A stretch of 64,000 nt of DNA, taken from positions 128,780 through 192,779 of the forward strand of contig JBIKWB010000005.1 in assembly GCA_044356555.1 (NCBI GenBank), in the 5' to 3' direction. Shown here piece by piece: positions 17,565 to 26,674 of the stretch. Every line of letters begins with the position of its first letter. Within the stretch, counting starts at the first letter, position 1. The translations under genes were made by a program, and so were the position numbers. The notes under the pieces were generated by a model that saw nothing but the letters and a program-made list of their open reading frames with translations, did not search any database and was not told the origin of the DNA. This DNA comes from Tous-C4FEB sp044356555 (lineage in GTDB: Bacteria > Verrucomicrobiota > Verrucomicrobiia > Opitutales > Opitutaceae).

Positions 17565-18617
17565 ATGATTTCGCTCTTCCGTGCGTTTTTGGTGATCGGC
17601 TGTGCAATGACCTCGCTGGCGGCGGCCGAGCCGATCCGGCCGAAAGTTGTCGTGGTGGCGATGTTTGAGGCGGGAGCGGACAGCGGGGACCGGCCGGGTG
17701 AGTTTCAATACTGGGTCGAGCGTGAAAAGCTGACGCAGGTGCTGCCCTTTCCGCAGGGTTTTCGGGACCTGCGCACGAACGCGGACGGGAGTGTGTTGGG
17801 TGTGGTGACCGGCGTCGGCACGGCGAAGAGCGCGGCGACGATCATGGCGCTGGGCCTCGATCCGCGGTTTGATCTTTCGAAAAGCTATTGGCTCGTCGCG
17901 GGGATCGCGGGCATCGATCCGGCGGATGGACCACTTGGCTCGGCGGTGTGGGCGGAGTGGGTGGTTGACGGTGATCTCGGGCATGAGATCGATGCGCGCG
18001 AAATCCCGGCCGGCTGGACGACGGGCTACATCCCGTTGCGGAAAAAAGAGCCTTATCAACTGCCGGCCGATCGCAGCGAAGGGGAAGCGTATCGCTTGCA
18101 ACCGGGTTTGGTGGAGTGGGCCTATCAGCTGACGAAAGACGTCAAACTCGGCGACACCGAGCCGATGCAGAAGCGGCGCGCTCTCTACACGGGATTTCCC
18201 CAGGCCCAACGTCCGCCGGTCGTGATGAGGGGAGACACTCTTTCCGCGATGACCTACTGGCACGGGAAACACCTGAACCGTTGGGCCAATGATTGGGTGA
18301 AGTATTTTAGCGACGGGGCGGGCAACTACGTGACGACGGCGATGGAGGACACGGGGACGTTGCAATCGCTCACGTTTTTAGATCGGGCGAAACGCGTCGA
18401 TGTGAAGCGGGTGCTGGTGCTGCGCACGGCGAGCAATTTTGATATGCAACCTGCGGGCGGCGACGCAGCGGAGAGCTTGAGCGGGGAGAAACTTGGACCG
18501 GGCTACTCGGCCTATTTGCCGTCGCTTGAGGCGGCGCATCGCGTGGGTAGCGTGGTTATCCACGAACTCGTGCGCGACTGGTCGAAGTATGAGTCCACTT
18601 TGCCGGCGGCGAAGTGA
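17565..18617 (+). CDS. Purine nucleoside permease (NUP)-family protein, exported
   Basis: This 350-residue protein has an N-terminal signal peptide ending near SLAAA-EPIRP. The mature sequence (VVVVAMFEAG, FRDLRTNADGSVLG, SYWLVAGIAGIDP, SAVWAEWVVDGDLGHEIDAR) matches the NUP family named after yeast nucleoside permeases. The fold is thought to be nucleoside-phosphorylase-like, and only one membrane segment is visible, so 'permease' is doubtful for the bacterial proteins; a periplasmic nucleoside-processing role is possible. A nucleoside ABC importer lies 4-9 kb upstream but is not linked by operon. The start at 17565 begins the signal peptide. Confidence 0.7.
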   Translation: MISLFRAFLVIGCAMTSLAAAEPIRPKVVVVAMFEAGADSGDRPGEFQYWVEREKLTQVLPFPQGFRDLRTNADGSVLGVVTGVGTAKSAATIMALGLDPRFDLSKSYWLVAGIAGIDPADGPLGSAVWAEWVVDGDLGHEIDAREIPAGWTTGYIPLRKKEPYQLPADRSEGEAYRLQPGLVEWAYQLTKDVKLGDTEPMQKRRALYTGFPQAQRPPVVMRGDTLSAMTYWHGKHLNRWANDWVKYFSDGAGNYVTTAMEDTGTLQSLTFLDRAKRVDVKRVLVLRTASNFDMQPAGGDAAESLSGEKLGPGYSAYLPSLEAAHRVGSVVIHELVRDWSKYESTLPAAK

Positions 18618-18929
18618 ACGGAGGGCGGAGCGGGTGTGGCAGTCGGTGGGCGGCTTCTGGCCGGCCGCGTCGGCAGCGCGGAAAACGCGATGGGAGGCAC
18701 TTCAACCGGGTTGGCGTTGACCAAATCTCGCCGTAGGTGCTCGGACCGGGAGGCAACGAAGGGAATTTCAGGGGGAGCGACCCGGTTGAACCATGAATGG
18801 ACAAGGATGAACCCGGATTTCTAGCGCGAAGGAATCCCTTCCGTGCGTAACGGTGGCGGGCGGATGTAACTGGAAGTGAAGTCCGCTGACCCGTGAATCG
18901 CGGGGCAGCCTGCCGCAGTCGGATTCGAT
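18618..18929. other. Intergenic stretch with a degraded dispersed repeat
   Basis: This 312-bp convergent gap holds no supported gene. Positions 18786-18822 read aaccatgaatggacaagg followed by atgaacccgg, a diverged copy of the 'ccacgaatnnacacgaa' dispersed repeat also seen near 55300 and 61515. The rest is GC-rich sequence in which I see no clear terminator. Confidence 0.4.
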
Positions 18930-19487
18930 TCAATTAAACTCGGCGTCAATAAACTCGCAGAAATAGTGGATCAAAAAGAGGTGGGCTTCCTGGGTGGAAG
19001 GTCCGTGGTTGCCGGGGACGATGAGATCGACAGTGGCGAGTCCCCGGGCTTGGCCGCCGCCGCGGCCGAGGAAGGCGATGCTGGCCAAGCCAAGGCGCTT
19101 CGCTTCGGCGAGGGCGGCGAGAATGTTGGCGGAGTTGCCGCTCGTGGTGAGGACGATCAGCAAGTCGCCGGGACGGGCGAGGCCGGCGACTTGGCGCGAG
19201 AACGCGTGTTCGTAGCCGTAATCGTTGCCGACGCAGGTGAGCAGAGAGCCGTCGGCGGAAAGGGCGATCGCGGGGAGCGCGCGGCGATCCTTGGCGTAGC
19301 GACCGACGAGTTCGGTGGAGAAATGGGCGGCCTCGGCGGCGCTGCCGCCGTTGCCGCAGATGAGCAACTTTCCGCCGCCGCGGAGGGTCTGGAGAATGAG
19401 GCCGGCCGCCGCGTCGATCTCGGCTTGGATCCCCGGCAGCGAGTTGAGCGTGGCGTTGGTTTGCGCGAGGGCTGAGGCCAAATTCAT
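18930..19487 (-). CDS. gmhA: Phosphoheptose isomerase (SIS domain)
   Basis: This 185-residue SIS-domain enzyme would convert sedoheptulose 7-phosphate to D-glycero-D-manno-heptose 7-phosphate, the first step toward LPS inner-core heptose. Motifs include LLICGNGGSAAEAAHFSTELVGR, the phosphate-binding TTSGNSANIL and ALPAIALSADGS, and the C-terminal HLFLIHYFCEFIDAEF, all of which match GmhA. Length is normal. The ATG at 19487 is the only start that fits the family. It is divergent from recF, with a 12-bp inverted repeat in the 99-bp gap. No other LPS core gene lies in the window. Confidence 0.88.
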   Translation of the reverse strand: MNLASALAQTNATLNSLPGIQAEIDAAAGLILQTLRGGGKLLICGNGGSAAEAAHFSTELVGRYAKDRRALPAIALSADGSLLTCVGNDYGYEHAFSRQVAGLARPGDLLIVLTTSGNSANILAALAEAKRLGLASIAFLGRGGGQARGLATVDLIVPGNHGPSTQEAHLFLIHYFCEFIDAEFN

Positions 19488-19513
19488 GAGGGCAAAGTTG
19501 CGAGCAGCCCTCG

Positions 19514-19559
19514 GCGGGTAGCGAGTAGAAAAACGGCGCAAACGATGCTCGCTACCCGC
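19514..19559. repeat. 12-bp inverted repeat between gmhA and recF
   Basis: GCGGGTAGCGAG (19514-19525) is repeated as its exact reverse complement CTCGCTACCCGC (19548-19559) around a 22-bp centre. It lies between divergent genes, so it could be a regulator site, or a dispersed palindromic repeat. Confidence 0.6.
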
Positions 19560-19586
19560 TGCCCTGTATCCAGTAATTTTGCATCC

Positions 19587-20672
19587 ATGCGCCTGCGCAC
19601 GCTCACTCTCCGGCATTTCCGCAATGTGGCGTTTGCGCGCATCGAGTGCGAAGGAAAGCGGCAGTTTTTCGTGGGCGCGAACGGGCAGGGAAAAACAAAT
19701 CTGCTCGAAGCGGCGGGGTTCCTGACGGCGGCCCGATCGTTTCGGACGACGGACAGCGCGACCCTGCTCATGCACGGGCAAACGACCGCCGCGGTGGCCT
19801 GCACGGTGGAGCATCCTCAGCTCGGCGAGACGCAGATCACGATCAAGGTCCATCGGCACAACAAAGAAATCTGGTGCGATCAGGCCCGGGTGGTGCGACT
19901 GGTGGACTACCTCGGGAAGTTTCCGACCGTGGTGTTTTCGTCGCAGGATTTGCAGTTGGTACGCGGGGCGCCGGCGGCTCGGCGACGTTGGTTGGACCTC
20001 ACCTTGGCCGCGATGAACGGAGCCTATCTGCAGGCGCTGCAGACTTACACCCGGGCGCTGGCGGAGCGGAATGCGTTGCTCAAAAAAGGGGGAGCGGTGG
20101 GGGCGCAATTGGAAGCTTTTGAAAAAGTGCTGGCTCCGGCGGCGGCGGAATTGATCGCGCAGCGAACGGCAGGTTTGAACCAACTGGGGGCGAGCGTGGC
20201 CGAAGCTTATGGGCGGCTGTGCGACTCCGGGGAAAAGGCGGCGCTGATCTATGAGCCGGACGTCGCGGAGGCCTCGGCGGAGGCGTTACTGGCGCGGTGG
20301 GAATCGGGTCGCGCGCGCGATCTCCAGTTGCGTTCGACGAACGTGGGGCCGCACCGGGATGATTTTGCGCTAAAGGTGGCGGACCAAGTCGCGAAAGACT
20401 TTGGCTCGGAGGGACAGCAACGCTCGCTGGTGCTGGCTTTGCGCTTGGCGCAGGCGGCCTGGTTTCACGCGAAGAGCGGGGTAAGGCCGGTGTTGCTGGC
20501 GGACGACGTTTTGGGGGAACTGGATCCGGGACGGCGGCGTAAATTTTGGGCTACGATCGACGCCGATTCGCAGGTGCTGGCGACCGGTACGAGCCTGCCG
20601 GATGCGGAGCTGGGGACGTGGCAGATCTTTCGGGTCAAGGATGGAGATTTTCAATCGGAGGCACAGGTTTGA
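19587..20672 (+). CDS. recF: DNA replication and repair protein RecF
   Basis: This 361-residue SMC-like ATPase helps load RecA at gapped DNA. It begins MRLRTLTLRHFRNV, has Walker A GANGQGKT at residues 30-37, and the Walker B/D-loop LLADDVLGELDPGRR near the C-terminus, with a short hinge region instead of long coiled coils. The ATG at 19587 fits the family N-terminus. It is not next to dnaA-dnaN-gyrB here but precedes tauE and ruvC, and its stop overlaps the next start (TTGA). Coupling with ruvC two genes later makes a small recombination-repair unit. Confidence 0.95.
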   Translation: MRLRTLTLRHFRNVAFARIECEGKRQFFVGANGQGKTNLLEAAGFLTAARSFRTTDSATLLMHGQTTAAVACTVEHPQLGETQITIKVHRHNKEIWCDQARVVRLVDYLGKFPTVVFSSQDLQLVRGAPAARRRWLDLTLAAMNGAYLQALQTYTRALAERNALLKKGGAVGAQLEAFEKVLAPAAAELIAQRTAGLNQLGASVAEAYGRLCDSGEKAALIYEPDVAEASAEALLARWESGRARDLQLRSTNVGPHRDDFALKVADQVAKDFGSEGQQRSLVLALRLAQAAWFHAKSGVRPVLLADDVLGELDPGRRRKFWATIDADSQVLATGTSLPDAELGTWQIFRVKDGDFQSEAQV

Positions 20673-21424
20673 GCCTCACTCCCGAACAATGGTTGCCCGC
20701 GGTGGTGGCGGCGCTGCTGGTGGGCGTGGCGAAGACGGGGATCGCGGGGATCGGGATGTTGTTTGTGGTGATTTTTGCGCAAATTTTACCCGCGAAGCAG
20801 GCGACCGGGCTGGTGCTGCCGCTGCTGTGTTTCGGGGATCTGGTCGCGGTCGCGGCTTACCGGCAGCATGCCGCGTGGCGGCACTTGTGGCGGCTGTTTC
20901 CCTGGACGGCGTTGGGCGTGGTGGTGGGTTATTTTGTCCTGGGCCGGATCGGCGATCAGGACATGCGGCAACTGATCGGCGGGATTGTGGTGACGTTGGT
21001 GGCGGTGCATCTCTTCCGGCGGTGGCGGGCGCGCGGCAAACCTGCGACGGCGGGTGATGCGGAGGCGGCGCACCCGATCTGGTTCGCGCCGGTGATCGGA
21101 ATTTTGGCGGGGTTTACGACGCTGGTGGCGAATGCGGCGGGGCCGTTGATGGCGGTGTATTTGTTGGCGATGCGGCTGCCGAAGTTGGAATACGTGGGCA
21201 CAGCGGCGGTGTTTTTTCTCCTGCTCAATCTCTTTAAAGTGCCGTTCATGGTGAGTCTCGGGCTGATCACCCAGCCGAGTTTTGCGCTCAACCTCTGGCT
21301 GGCGCCGGCGGTCTTGGCGGGGGCGCTGGCGGGGCGAAAGATCCTGCCGCTGATCAACCAAAAGATGTTTGAGAATCTGGCATTGTTTTTCTCGGCGGCG
21401 GCGGGTTTGCGGCTTTTGTTCTGA
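20669..21424 (+). CDS. TauE/SafE-family membrane transporter
   Basis: This 251-residue inner-membrane protein has about eight hydrophobic segments and the duplicated architecture of the TauE/SafE (DUF81) family. The family's first repeat is seen in LLVGVAKTGIAGIG and the second in FTTLVANAAGPLMAVYLL. Members export sulfite, sulfoacetate or related anions, but the substrate here is unknown. TTG at 20669 overlaps the recF stop by four bases and gives a start directly before the first membrane segment. ruvC follows after 2 bp, so this gene is embedded in a DNA-repair operon with which it shares no obvious function. Confidence 0.85.
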   Translation: MSLTPEQWLPAVVAALLVGVAKTGIAGIGMLFVVIFAQILPAKQATGLVLPLLCFGDLVAVAAYRQHAAWRHLWRLFPWTALGVVVGYFVLGRIGDQDMRQLIGGIVVTLVAVHLFRRWRARGKPATAGDAEAAHPIWFAPVIGILAGFTTLVANAAGPLMAVYLLAMRLPKLEYVGTAAVFFLLLNLFKVPFMVSLGLITQPSFALNLWLAPAVLAGALAGRKILPLINQKMFENLALFFSAAAGLRLLF

Positions 21425-21426
21425 CG

Positions 21427-22029
21427 ATGGCGCGCATGACAGTAAGGGAAATGTGGGCGGCGAAACTGGCCGGCAAAGCCGTGCCTGCGACGGCGCATTC
21501 GGGGGTCAACGAAGCGCAGGTGGGCGCCGGGTTTGGGCGCAAGGTGCCTTTCGTCGGGGTGGTGTTGGGGATCGATCCTTCGCTGCGCGGCACCGGGCTT
21601 GCGCTGGTTGAGTTCACGCCGGGCCGGGGGCCGCTGTTGCTCCGGTGTCAGACGGTGAAGGTGCATCCGAAGCGGCCGATGGCCGAGGCGCTGGCCGAGA
21701 TTCATCGGGCGGTGACCGCGATGATTACGGGAGCGGGCGTGCGGCATGTTGCGATGGAGCAGACGATCTTCGTGCAAAATTTCCAGACGGCGCAGATTCT
21801 GGGGGCGGCGCGCGGAGCCGCGATGGCGGCGGCGGCGTTGCATGAACTACCGATTTTTGAATATGCGCCGTTGCGCGTTAAACAGGCGGTCGTGGGCGCG
21901 GGCCGCGCAAGCAAGGAGCAGATGGCCCGCACGGTCATGGCGATGCTTGGTCACGGGCGCACGTTGGCCTATGACGAAGCGGATGCGGCGGGCGTGGCGT
22001 TGTGCCACGCGTTTACCTGGCGGGAGTAA
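21427..22029 (+). CDS. ruvC: Holliday junction endonuclease RuvC
   Basis: This 200-residue nuclease resolves Holliday junctions. The four acidic catalytic residues are visible: D50 in LGIDPSLRGTG, E111 in AMEQTIF, and D183/D186 in DEADAAGVALCH. The family's usual DPG is changed to DPS, and the N-terminus is ~40 residues longer than in E. coli RuvC, of unknown role. The start at ATG 21427 lies 2 bp after tauE; a shorter protein could start further inside, but no better ATG precedes D50. ruvA and ruvB are not in the window. Confidence 0.9.
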   Translation: MARMTVREMWAAKLAGKAVPATAHSGVNEAQVGAGFGRKVPFVGVVLGIDPSLRGTGLALVEFTPGRGPLLLRCQTVKVHPKRPMAEALAEIHRAVTAMITGAGVRHVAMEQTIFVQNFQTAQILGAARGAAMAAAALHELPIFEYAPLRVKQAVVGAGRASKEQMARTVMAMLGHGRTLAYDEADAAGVALCHAFTWRE

Positions 22030-22046
22030 GCGAACGGCCGCAGGCG

Positions 22047-24758
22047 TCAGCCGACCACGGTCTTGATCGCGCGACCGAGATCGGCGACGCGGTATGGTTT
22101 GGTCAGGTAGCCGCAGAAGCCCAGGTCGAGGTAACGCTGGACCATTTCGTCGTTGTCGTAGCCGCTGGAGACGATGGCGCGGACTTCGGGGTCGAGCTTC
22201 TTGAGTTCGCGGAAACAGGTTTCGCCACCCATGCCCCCGATGATGGTGAGATCCATGACGACCGCGTCGTAGGGACGGCCGATATTGAGGTAGCGCTTGT
22301 AGAGAGTGATCGCTTCCTCGCCGTTCTTCGCGAGGTCGAACTTGTAGTTGAGGCTGGTCAACATCGTGGCGGTCAGCGCCGAGATTTTTTCGTCGTCATC
22401 CATGAACAGGATGCGGCCGGTACCAAAACGAAGGGACGGCGCCTTGCGGGTCTGGAGCTCGACGGAGCGGTTGGCGCGGGGCAGGTAAATCGTGAAGACG
22501 GTGCCGACGCCGAGGCTGGAGTCGACGCCGATGACGCCGCCATATTTTTGGACAATCGAACGGACGGTCGCAAGGCCGAGACCGGAGCCGTGTTTCTTGG
22601 TGGTAAAAAACGGGTCCCAGATTCGATCAAGATACTCGGGCGGGATGCCGGAGCCGTTGTCGCGGGATTCGAACTCTACGTAGTCGCCGGCGGGGAGTCC
22701 GGGGATTTGCTCGGCCGCCACGGTGACGTTGCGGGCGCATAGCTTGACGCGGGCGGCGTGGGGCGCGGGCGGCATCGCCTGCAGAGCGTTGATGACGAGG
22801 TTTTGAAACACTTGGAGTATCTGGGCGCGGTCGACCAGAATCGGGCCGGTCGAGGGAGCGACTTCGACGGAAATGACCGCGACCGAACCGGCGCTGGCGA
22901 TTTTGACGGTATCATCGAGCATCTCCTTGACGGTGATGACGGTTTGGACGCCGTTGCCGCCTTTGGAGAAGAGCAGCAGTTGCTTGGTCAGGCCCTTGGC
23001 GGTGAGACAGGCCTTCTCGGCATCGCCAAGGGCGGAATTGTTGCGGTTGTCTTTCGCGAGAGACACGCCGCCAAGGATCGTGGTGAGAAGATTGTTGAAA
23101 TCGTGGGCAATACCGCCGGCGAGCAGGCCAAGCGATTCGAGGCGGTTGGCTTTGACGAGTTCGTCGGGTGTGAGGGTGAGCTCGTCCGGGTCGCGGAACA
23201 CGACGATGGCGCCCCGGGGCTTGTGGTCGGGGCCGTAGGAGGCGCGGGCGGTCCAGACGATGGGCACGGCCGCGGCGGAAGCATCGGAGAAGATGAGCGA
23301 ATGTTCTACGATCAGCGGCAGCGGATTTTCGGCCGCGATGGCGCGCTCGATCGGGTCATCGCCGGGTCGCCCGCTCAAGCGGTTCACCAAGCGGAACACA
23401 TCGGCGAGCGGAGTGCCGATCAGGGTTGCGGCAGAGCCCCGAAGGAGGCGGGCGGCGGCGGGATTGGCGAAAAGAATTTTGCCCTGGGTATCTGTGACGA
23501 GAATTGCCTCGGCCATGGTGGCGAACGCCTCCGTGACAAGAGCTTCGTCCAAAGCGGCTCCGGAGCGGGTTGCGGTCGGAACCGACTGGGAGCCGGGCAA
23601 GGCGAGGGCTGCGTCTTCGGGGAGTTCGCAGATGAAACCGATGATGCGGACGAGATCGCGTTTGCGGCTGAGGATGCGGTGGGCGCCCAAGAGAACCGGC
23701 ACAAGTCTGCCGTCGGCGGCGCGCAGCGTGGCGGGTTCGACAAATGTGGTGCAACCCGGAGCGCGATTGAGGAACCACGACTCGAGGCCGTCCGCGGCTT
23801 CGCCGGCCGGCAGACTCCGACCGAAGCTTGCGACGGGATTTGTCTGAGCAGTCGCGGCGTCGTGGCCCAGCAGGCGGCACCATCCTTCAGAGAGCCAGTG
23901 GTTCTCGTTGGCGAAATCGAACTCGAATGCGCCGAGCGGTCCGTTGGCGCCGCCGAGATCTTGGAGCCGAGCGTCGCTGGTCAGGCTGGTTTCCTCGAGC
24001 TCGCGGCGTTCGGTGACGTCGAGGCAGAAACCGGTGACGCGTTCGAACTCGCCGGCCTCGCCGACTTGTTGGACGCCGGTGCACTGCAGCCAAACGTAAT
24101 CTCCGCGGCGGTGTTGCATGCGGAATTCGACGTTTATGCGCCGGATGCCGGCAGGGTGTTTGCGTCCAAGGAAAAACGGGGCCGCATCGGAATCTTCGGG
24201 GTGGATGGCTTTGCCCCACGTTTCCTGCTGGTTGGGCAGTTCGGCATCGACGTAACCCAAAAGATTTTTCCAAGCAGCCGAATAGAAGATGCGATCGGCC
24301 TTGAAATTTAAGTCGAAGAAACCGGCGACGCTGTGCTCAAGCAGCAGGTTGAGCCCGTCGTCGCGAGTGGTGGGGTCGGCCAAGGCGACCGGGGGATTTT
24401 GAACGACCGCGATGTATCCGTTCGCAGCACCCAACGCGGTCTCCAGCCTGACGAGTTGGTCGAAGGGGGCGCCCTCGCGGGGTTGGACGCCAAGGATTGC
24501 GCCGCGATCAAGCGTGGTGGCGAGCGCGACTTCCCACTGGGCTTCGAGCAAGTCGGCACTCTCGGATATGACTTCGATGTAGAAGAGTGAGGAAAAGGCT
24601 TCTCCGATCAGCTCCGATTCGGAGACCTGCCAAAGGGCAAGGGCCGAGGCATTGGCGGCGGTGATGCGGCCCTTCGGGTCGACCAGCAGCACCGCCAGCG
24701 CTGACGGTTTCCCGGCATTTGCGGCGTCGGTGAGTTGGATGGAGGGAATGGCGCTCAC
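22047..24758 (-). CDS. Multi-PAS hybrid sensor histidine kinase with receiver domain
   Basis: This ~903-residue protein has no obvious membrane segment. Several PAS-like domains fill residues ~20-520 (for example ALAVLLVDPKGRITAANASA and AILVTDTQGKILFANPAAAR). The dimerisation domain holds the phospho-accepting His near residue 552 (GGIAHDFNNLL), followed by the ATPase boxes QNLVINALQAMP, DNGSGIP and GSGLGLATV. A C-terminal receiver carries Asp near residue 836 (VVMDLTIIGG). The layout is that of cytosolic hybrid kinases that sense small ligands or redox state. GTG at 24758 is preferred over an upstream TTG, but the start is uncertain. No response regulator is adjacent. Confidence 0.88.
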   Translation of the reverse strand: MSAIPSIQLTDAANAGKPSALAVLLVDPKGRITAANASALALWQVSESELIGEAFSSLFYIEVISESADLLEAQWEVALATTLDRGAILGVQPREGAPFDQLVRLETALGAANGYIAVVQNPPVALADPTTRDDGLNLLLEHSVAGFFDLNFKADRIFYSAAWKNLLGYVDAELPNQQETWGKAIHPEDSDAAPFFLGRKHPAGIRRINVEFRMQHRRGDYVWLQCTGVQQVGEAGEFERVTGFCLDVTERRELEETSLTSDARLQDLGGANGPLGAFEFDFANENHWLSEGWCRLLGHDAATAQTNPVASFGRSLPAGEAADGLESWFLNRAPGCTTFVEPATLRAADGRLVPVLLGAHRILSRKRDLVRIIGFICELPEDAALALPGSQSVPTATRSGAALDEALVTEAFATMAEAILVTDTQGKILFANPAAARLLRGSAATLIGTPLADVFRLVNRLSGRPGDDPIERAIAAENPLPLIVEHSLIFSDASAAAVPIVWTARASYGPDHKPRGAIVVFRDPDELTLTPDELVKANRLESLGLLAGGIAHDFNNLLTTILGGVSLAKDNRNNSALGDAEKACLTAKGLTKQLLLFSKGGNGVQTVITVKEMLDDTVKIASAGSVAVISVEVAPSTGPILVDRAQILQVFQNLVINALQAMPPAPHAARVKLCARNVTVAAEQIPGLPAGDYVEFESRDNGSGIPPEYLDRIWDPFFTTKKHGSGLGLATVRSIVQKYGGVIGVDSSLGVGTVFTIYLPRANRSVELQTRKAPSLRFGTGRILFMDDDEKISALTATMLTSLNYKFDLAKNGEEAITLYKRYLNIGRPYDAVVMDLTIIGGMGGETCFRELKKLDPEVRAIVSSGYDNDEMVQRYLDLGFCGYLTKPYRVADLGRAIKTVVG

Positions 24759-24990
24759 GTCTAGGATTCTTTCGGATGCGACCAGTTGTAAGGGAGTTTG
24801 GCGAGAAAATCGAAAGCGACCGGGTAACCGCGTCAGGTTTCTGACCAACGGCTCGAATTTTCCCGGGTCAAATCGCGGGGTTGAGCCGGGGGATTGTTTG
24901 GGTGGGGTGACCTTAACTCGGAAAACTTCCGGTGGTTTTGCATTGCCGCCTGAATCGCGGCGCGGCGGTGTTTGGTCTCTCTATTTTTCC

Positions 24991-26583
24991 ATGAATTCAC
25001 CGCGCAAACCCGTCTTGTTGATCATCCGTGATGGTTGGGGAAAGAATCCCCACTCCGAGCAGAATCCGTCCAACGCGGTCTACTTGGCGAAGAAAGCCTG
25101 CGATGATGCGTTGCAGGCGAAGTATCCGCACACCCTTGTGTCGGCGAGCGGTCTCGATGTGGGGCTGCCCGACGGGCAGATGGGCAACTCGGAAGTGGGG
25201 CACGAAAACATCGGCGCGGGCCGGATCGTGGATCAGGAACTCGTGCGGTTGAACAAACTTTTTTCGGAGAAACAGCTCGCGGGCAACCCGGTGTGGCAGG
25301 CGGCGGTCGCGCGGGTGAAGGCGTCCCCATCGGCAAAGTTGCACGTGATGGGGATCGTGTCCGATGGCGGGGTTCACGGCATGCTCGAGCATCTCTATGG
25401 AATTTTGCAGCAGGCGAAGGACGACGGACTGACGAAGGCGCAGGTGTTCATCCATGGCTTCACGGACGGCCGTGATACGGCGCCGCAGAGCGGCTTGGCT
25501 TTTGTCGAGCAAGTGGAGGCGAAGTGCCGCCAGATCGGGGTCGGCACGATCGCGACGATTTGCGGGCGCTTTTGGGCGATGGACCGCGACAACCGCTGGG
25601 AGCGCGTGCAAAAGGCCTACGATATGTTGACGGGCAAGCGGGCGCTGGCGACGGCGACGGCTGCGGCCGACGCCATCCGGAGCTATTATGCGAACCCGCT
25701 CAGCCCGACGCAAAATGGGGATGAATTTGTGCCGGCGACGTGGATCGTGGGCGCGGACGGCAAGCCGCTGGCGACCTTTGCGAACGGCGACGCGGTGTTG
25801 TTCTACAACTACCGGGGCGACCGACCGCGTGAAATCACCCGGGCGTTCGTGATGGATGACTTCAAGGAGTTCGACCGCGGGGCGAAGCTCGATCTCTACT
25901 TCGCGACGATGACGGAGTATGAAAAAGGCCTGCCGGTTCACATCATCTCGGGCAAACCGGCGAAGTTGAAGAACATCCTCGGCGAAGTCGTGAGCGCGGC
26001 CGGGATCGGGCAGTTTCGCTGCGCCGAAACGGAGAAGAATCCGCACGTCACTTTTTTCTTCAACAACTACCGTGGCGAACCGTTTCCCGGTGAAGACCGC
26101 GCCTGTCCGGCGAGTCCGAAGGTGGCGACCTACGATCTGCAGCCGGAGATGTCGGCGACCCAAGTGACGGCTGAAGCGAAGGCGGCGATTTTGTCCGGTA
26201 ACTACGGATTCATCGCGGTGAATTATGCCAACCCCGACATGGTGGGGCACACCGGCTCTTTGCCCGCGACGATCAAGGCCGTCGAAGCGACGGATGCCGG
26301 AGTGGGCGAATTGCTCGCCGCGATCGCGCAAGTCGGCGGCAAGGCGGTCGTGTGTGCGGACCACGGGAATGCCGAGCAGATGTGGGACCCGGTGACAAAC
26401 GGGCCGCACACGGCGCACACGCTCAATCTCGTCGAAGTCTTTGCGGTGGGCGAGGGCTTGGTCGCGGGCAAAACCAAGATGCGCACCGGTGGCCGGCTCG
26501 GCGACATCGCGCCGACGGTATTGCACCTGATGGGGCTGCCCAAGCCGTCGGAGATGACCGGGGAAAGCTTGGTGCTCGGGTGA
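24991..26583 (+). CDS. gpmI: 2,3-bisphosphoglycerate-independent phosphoglycerate mutase
   Basis: This 530-residue, Mn-dependent enzyme interconverts 3- and 2-phosphoglycerate in glycolysis. The N-terminus reads VLLIIRDGWGKN (usually LIILDGWG), the active-site Ser is in GQMGNSEVGHENIGAGR, and later motifs include FTDGRDTAP, GRFWAMDRDNRWERV, NYANPDMVGHTG and VVCADHGNAEQMWD, which supply metal ligands. Length matches the family. The ATG at 24991 fits the conserved N-terminus; upstream in-frame codons belong to the divergent kinase gene's leader. It is divergent from the hybrid kinase and is followed by aspS after 91 bp. Confidence 0.96.
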   Translation: MNSPRKPVLLIIRDGWGKNPHSEQNPSNAVYLAKKACDDALQAKYPHTLVSASGLDVGLPDGQMGNSEVGHENIGAGRIVDQELVRLNKLFSEKQLAGNPVWQAAVARVKASPSAKLHVMGIVSDGGVHGMLEHLYGILQQAKDDGLTKAQVFIHGFTDGRDTAPQSGLAFVEQVEAKCRQIGVGTIATICGRFWAMDRDNRWERVQKAYDMLTGKRALATATAAADAIRSYYANPLSPTQNGDEFVPATWIVGADGKPLATFANGDAVLFYNYRGDRPREITRAFVMDDFKEFDRGAKLDLYFATMTEYEKGLPVHIISGKPAKLKNILGEVVSAAGIGQFRCAETEKNPHVTFFFNNYRGEPFPGEDRACPASPKVATYDLQPEMSATQVTAEAKAAILSGNYGFIAVNYANPDMVGHTGSLPATIKAVEATDAGVGELLAAIAQVGGKAVVCADHGNAEQMWDPVTNGPHTAHTLNLVEVFAVGEGLVAGKTKMRTGGRLGDIAPTVLHLMGLPKPSEMTGESLVLG

Positions 26584-26674
26584 GCGCCCAACCCGTTCGC
26601 TGCGTCTCAAAATCTGTTTGCCCCGTCGTTCGCGGCGAGGCTCTCTCTCTTTTTTGCACGCCCAACACCCGCTT

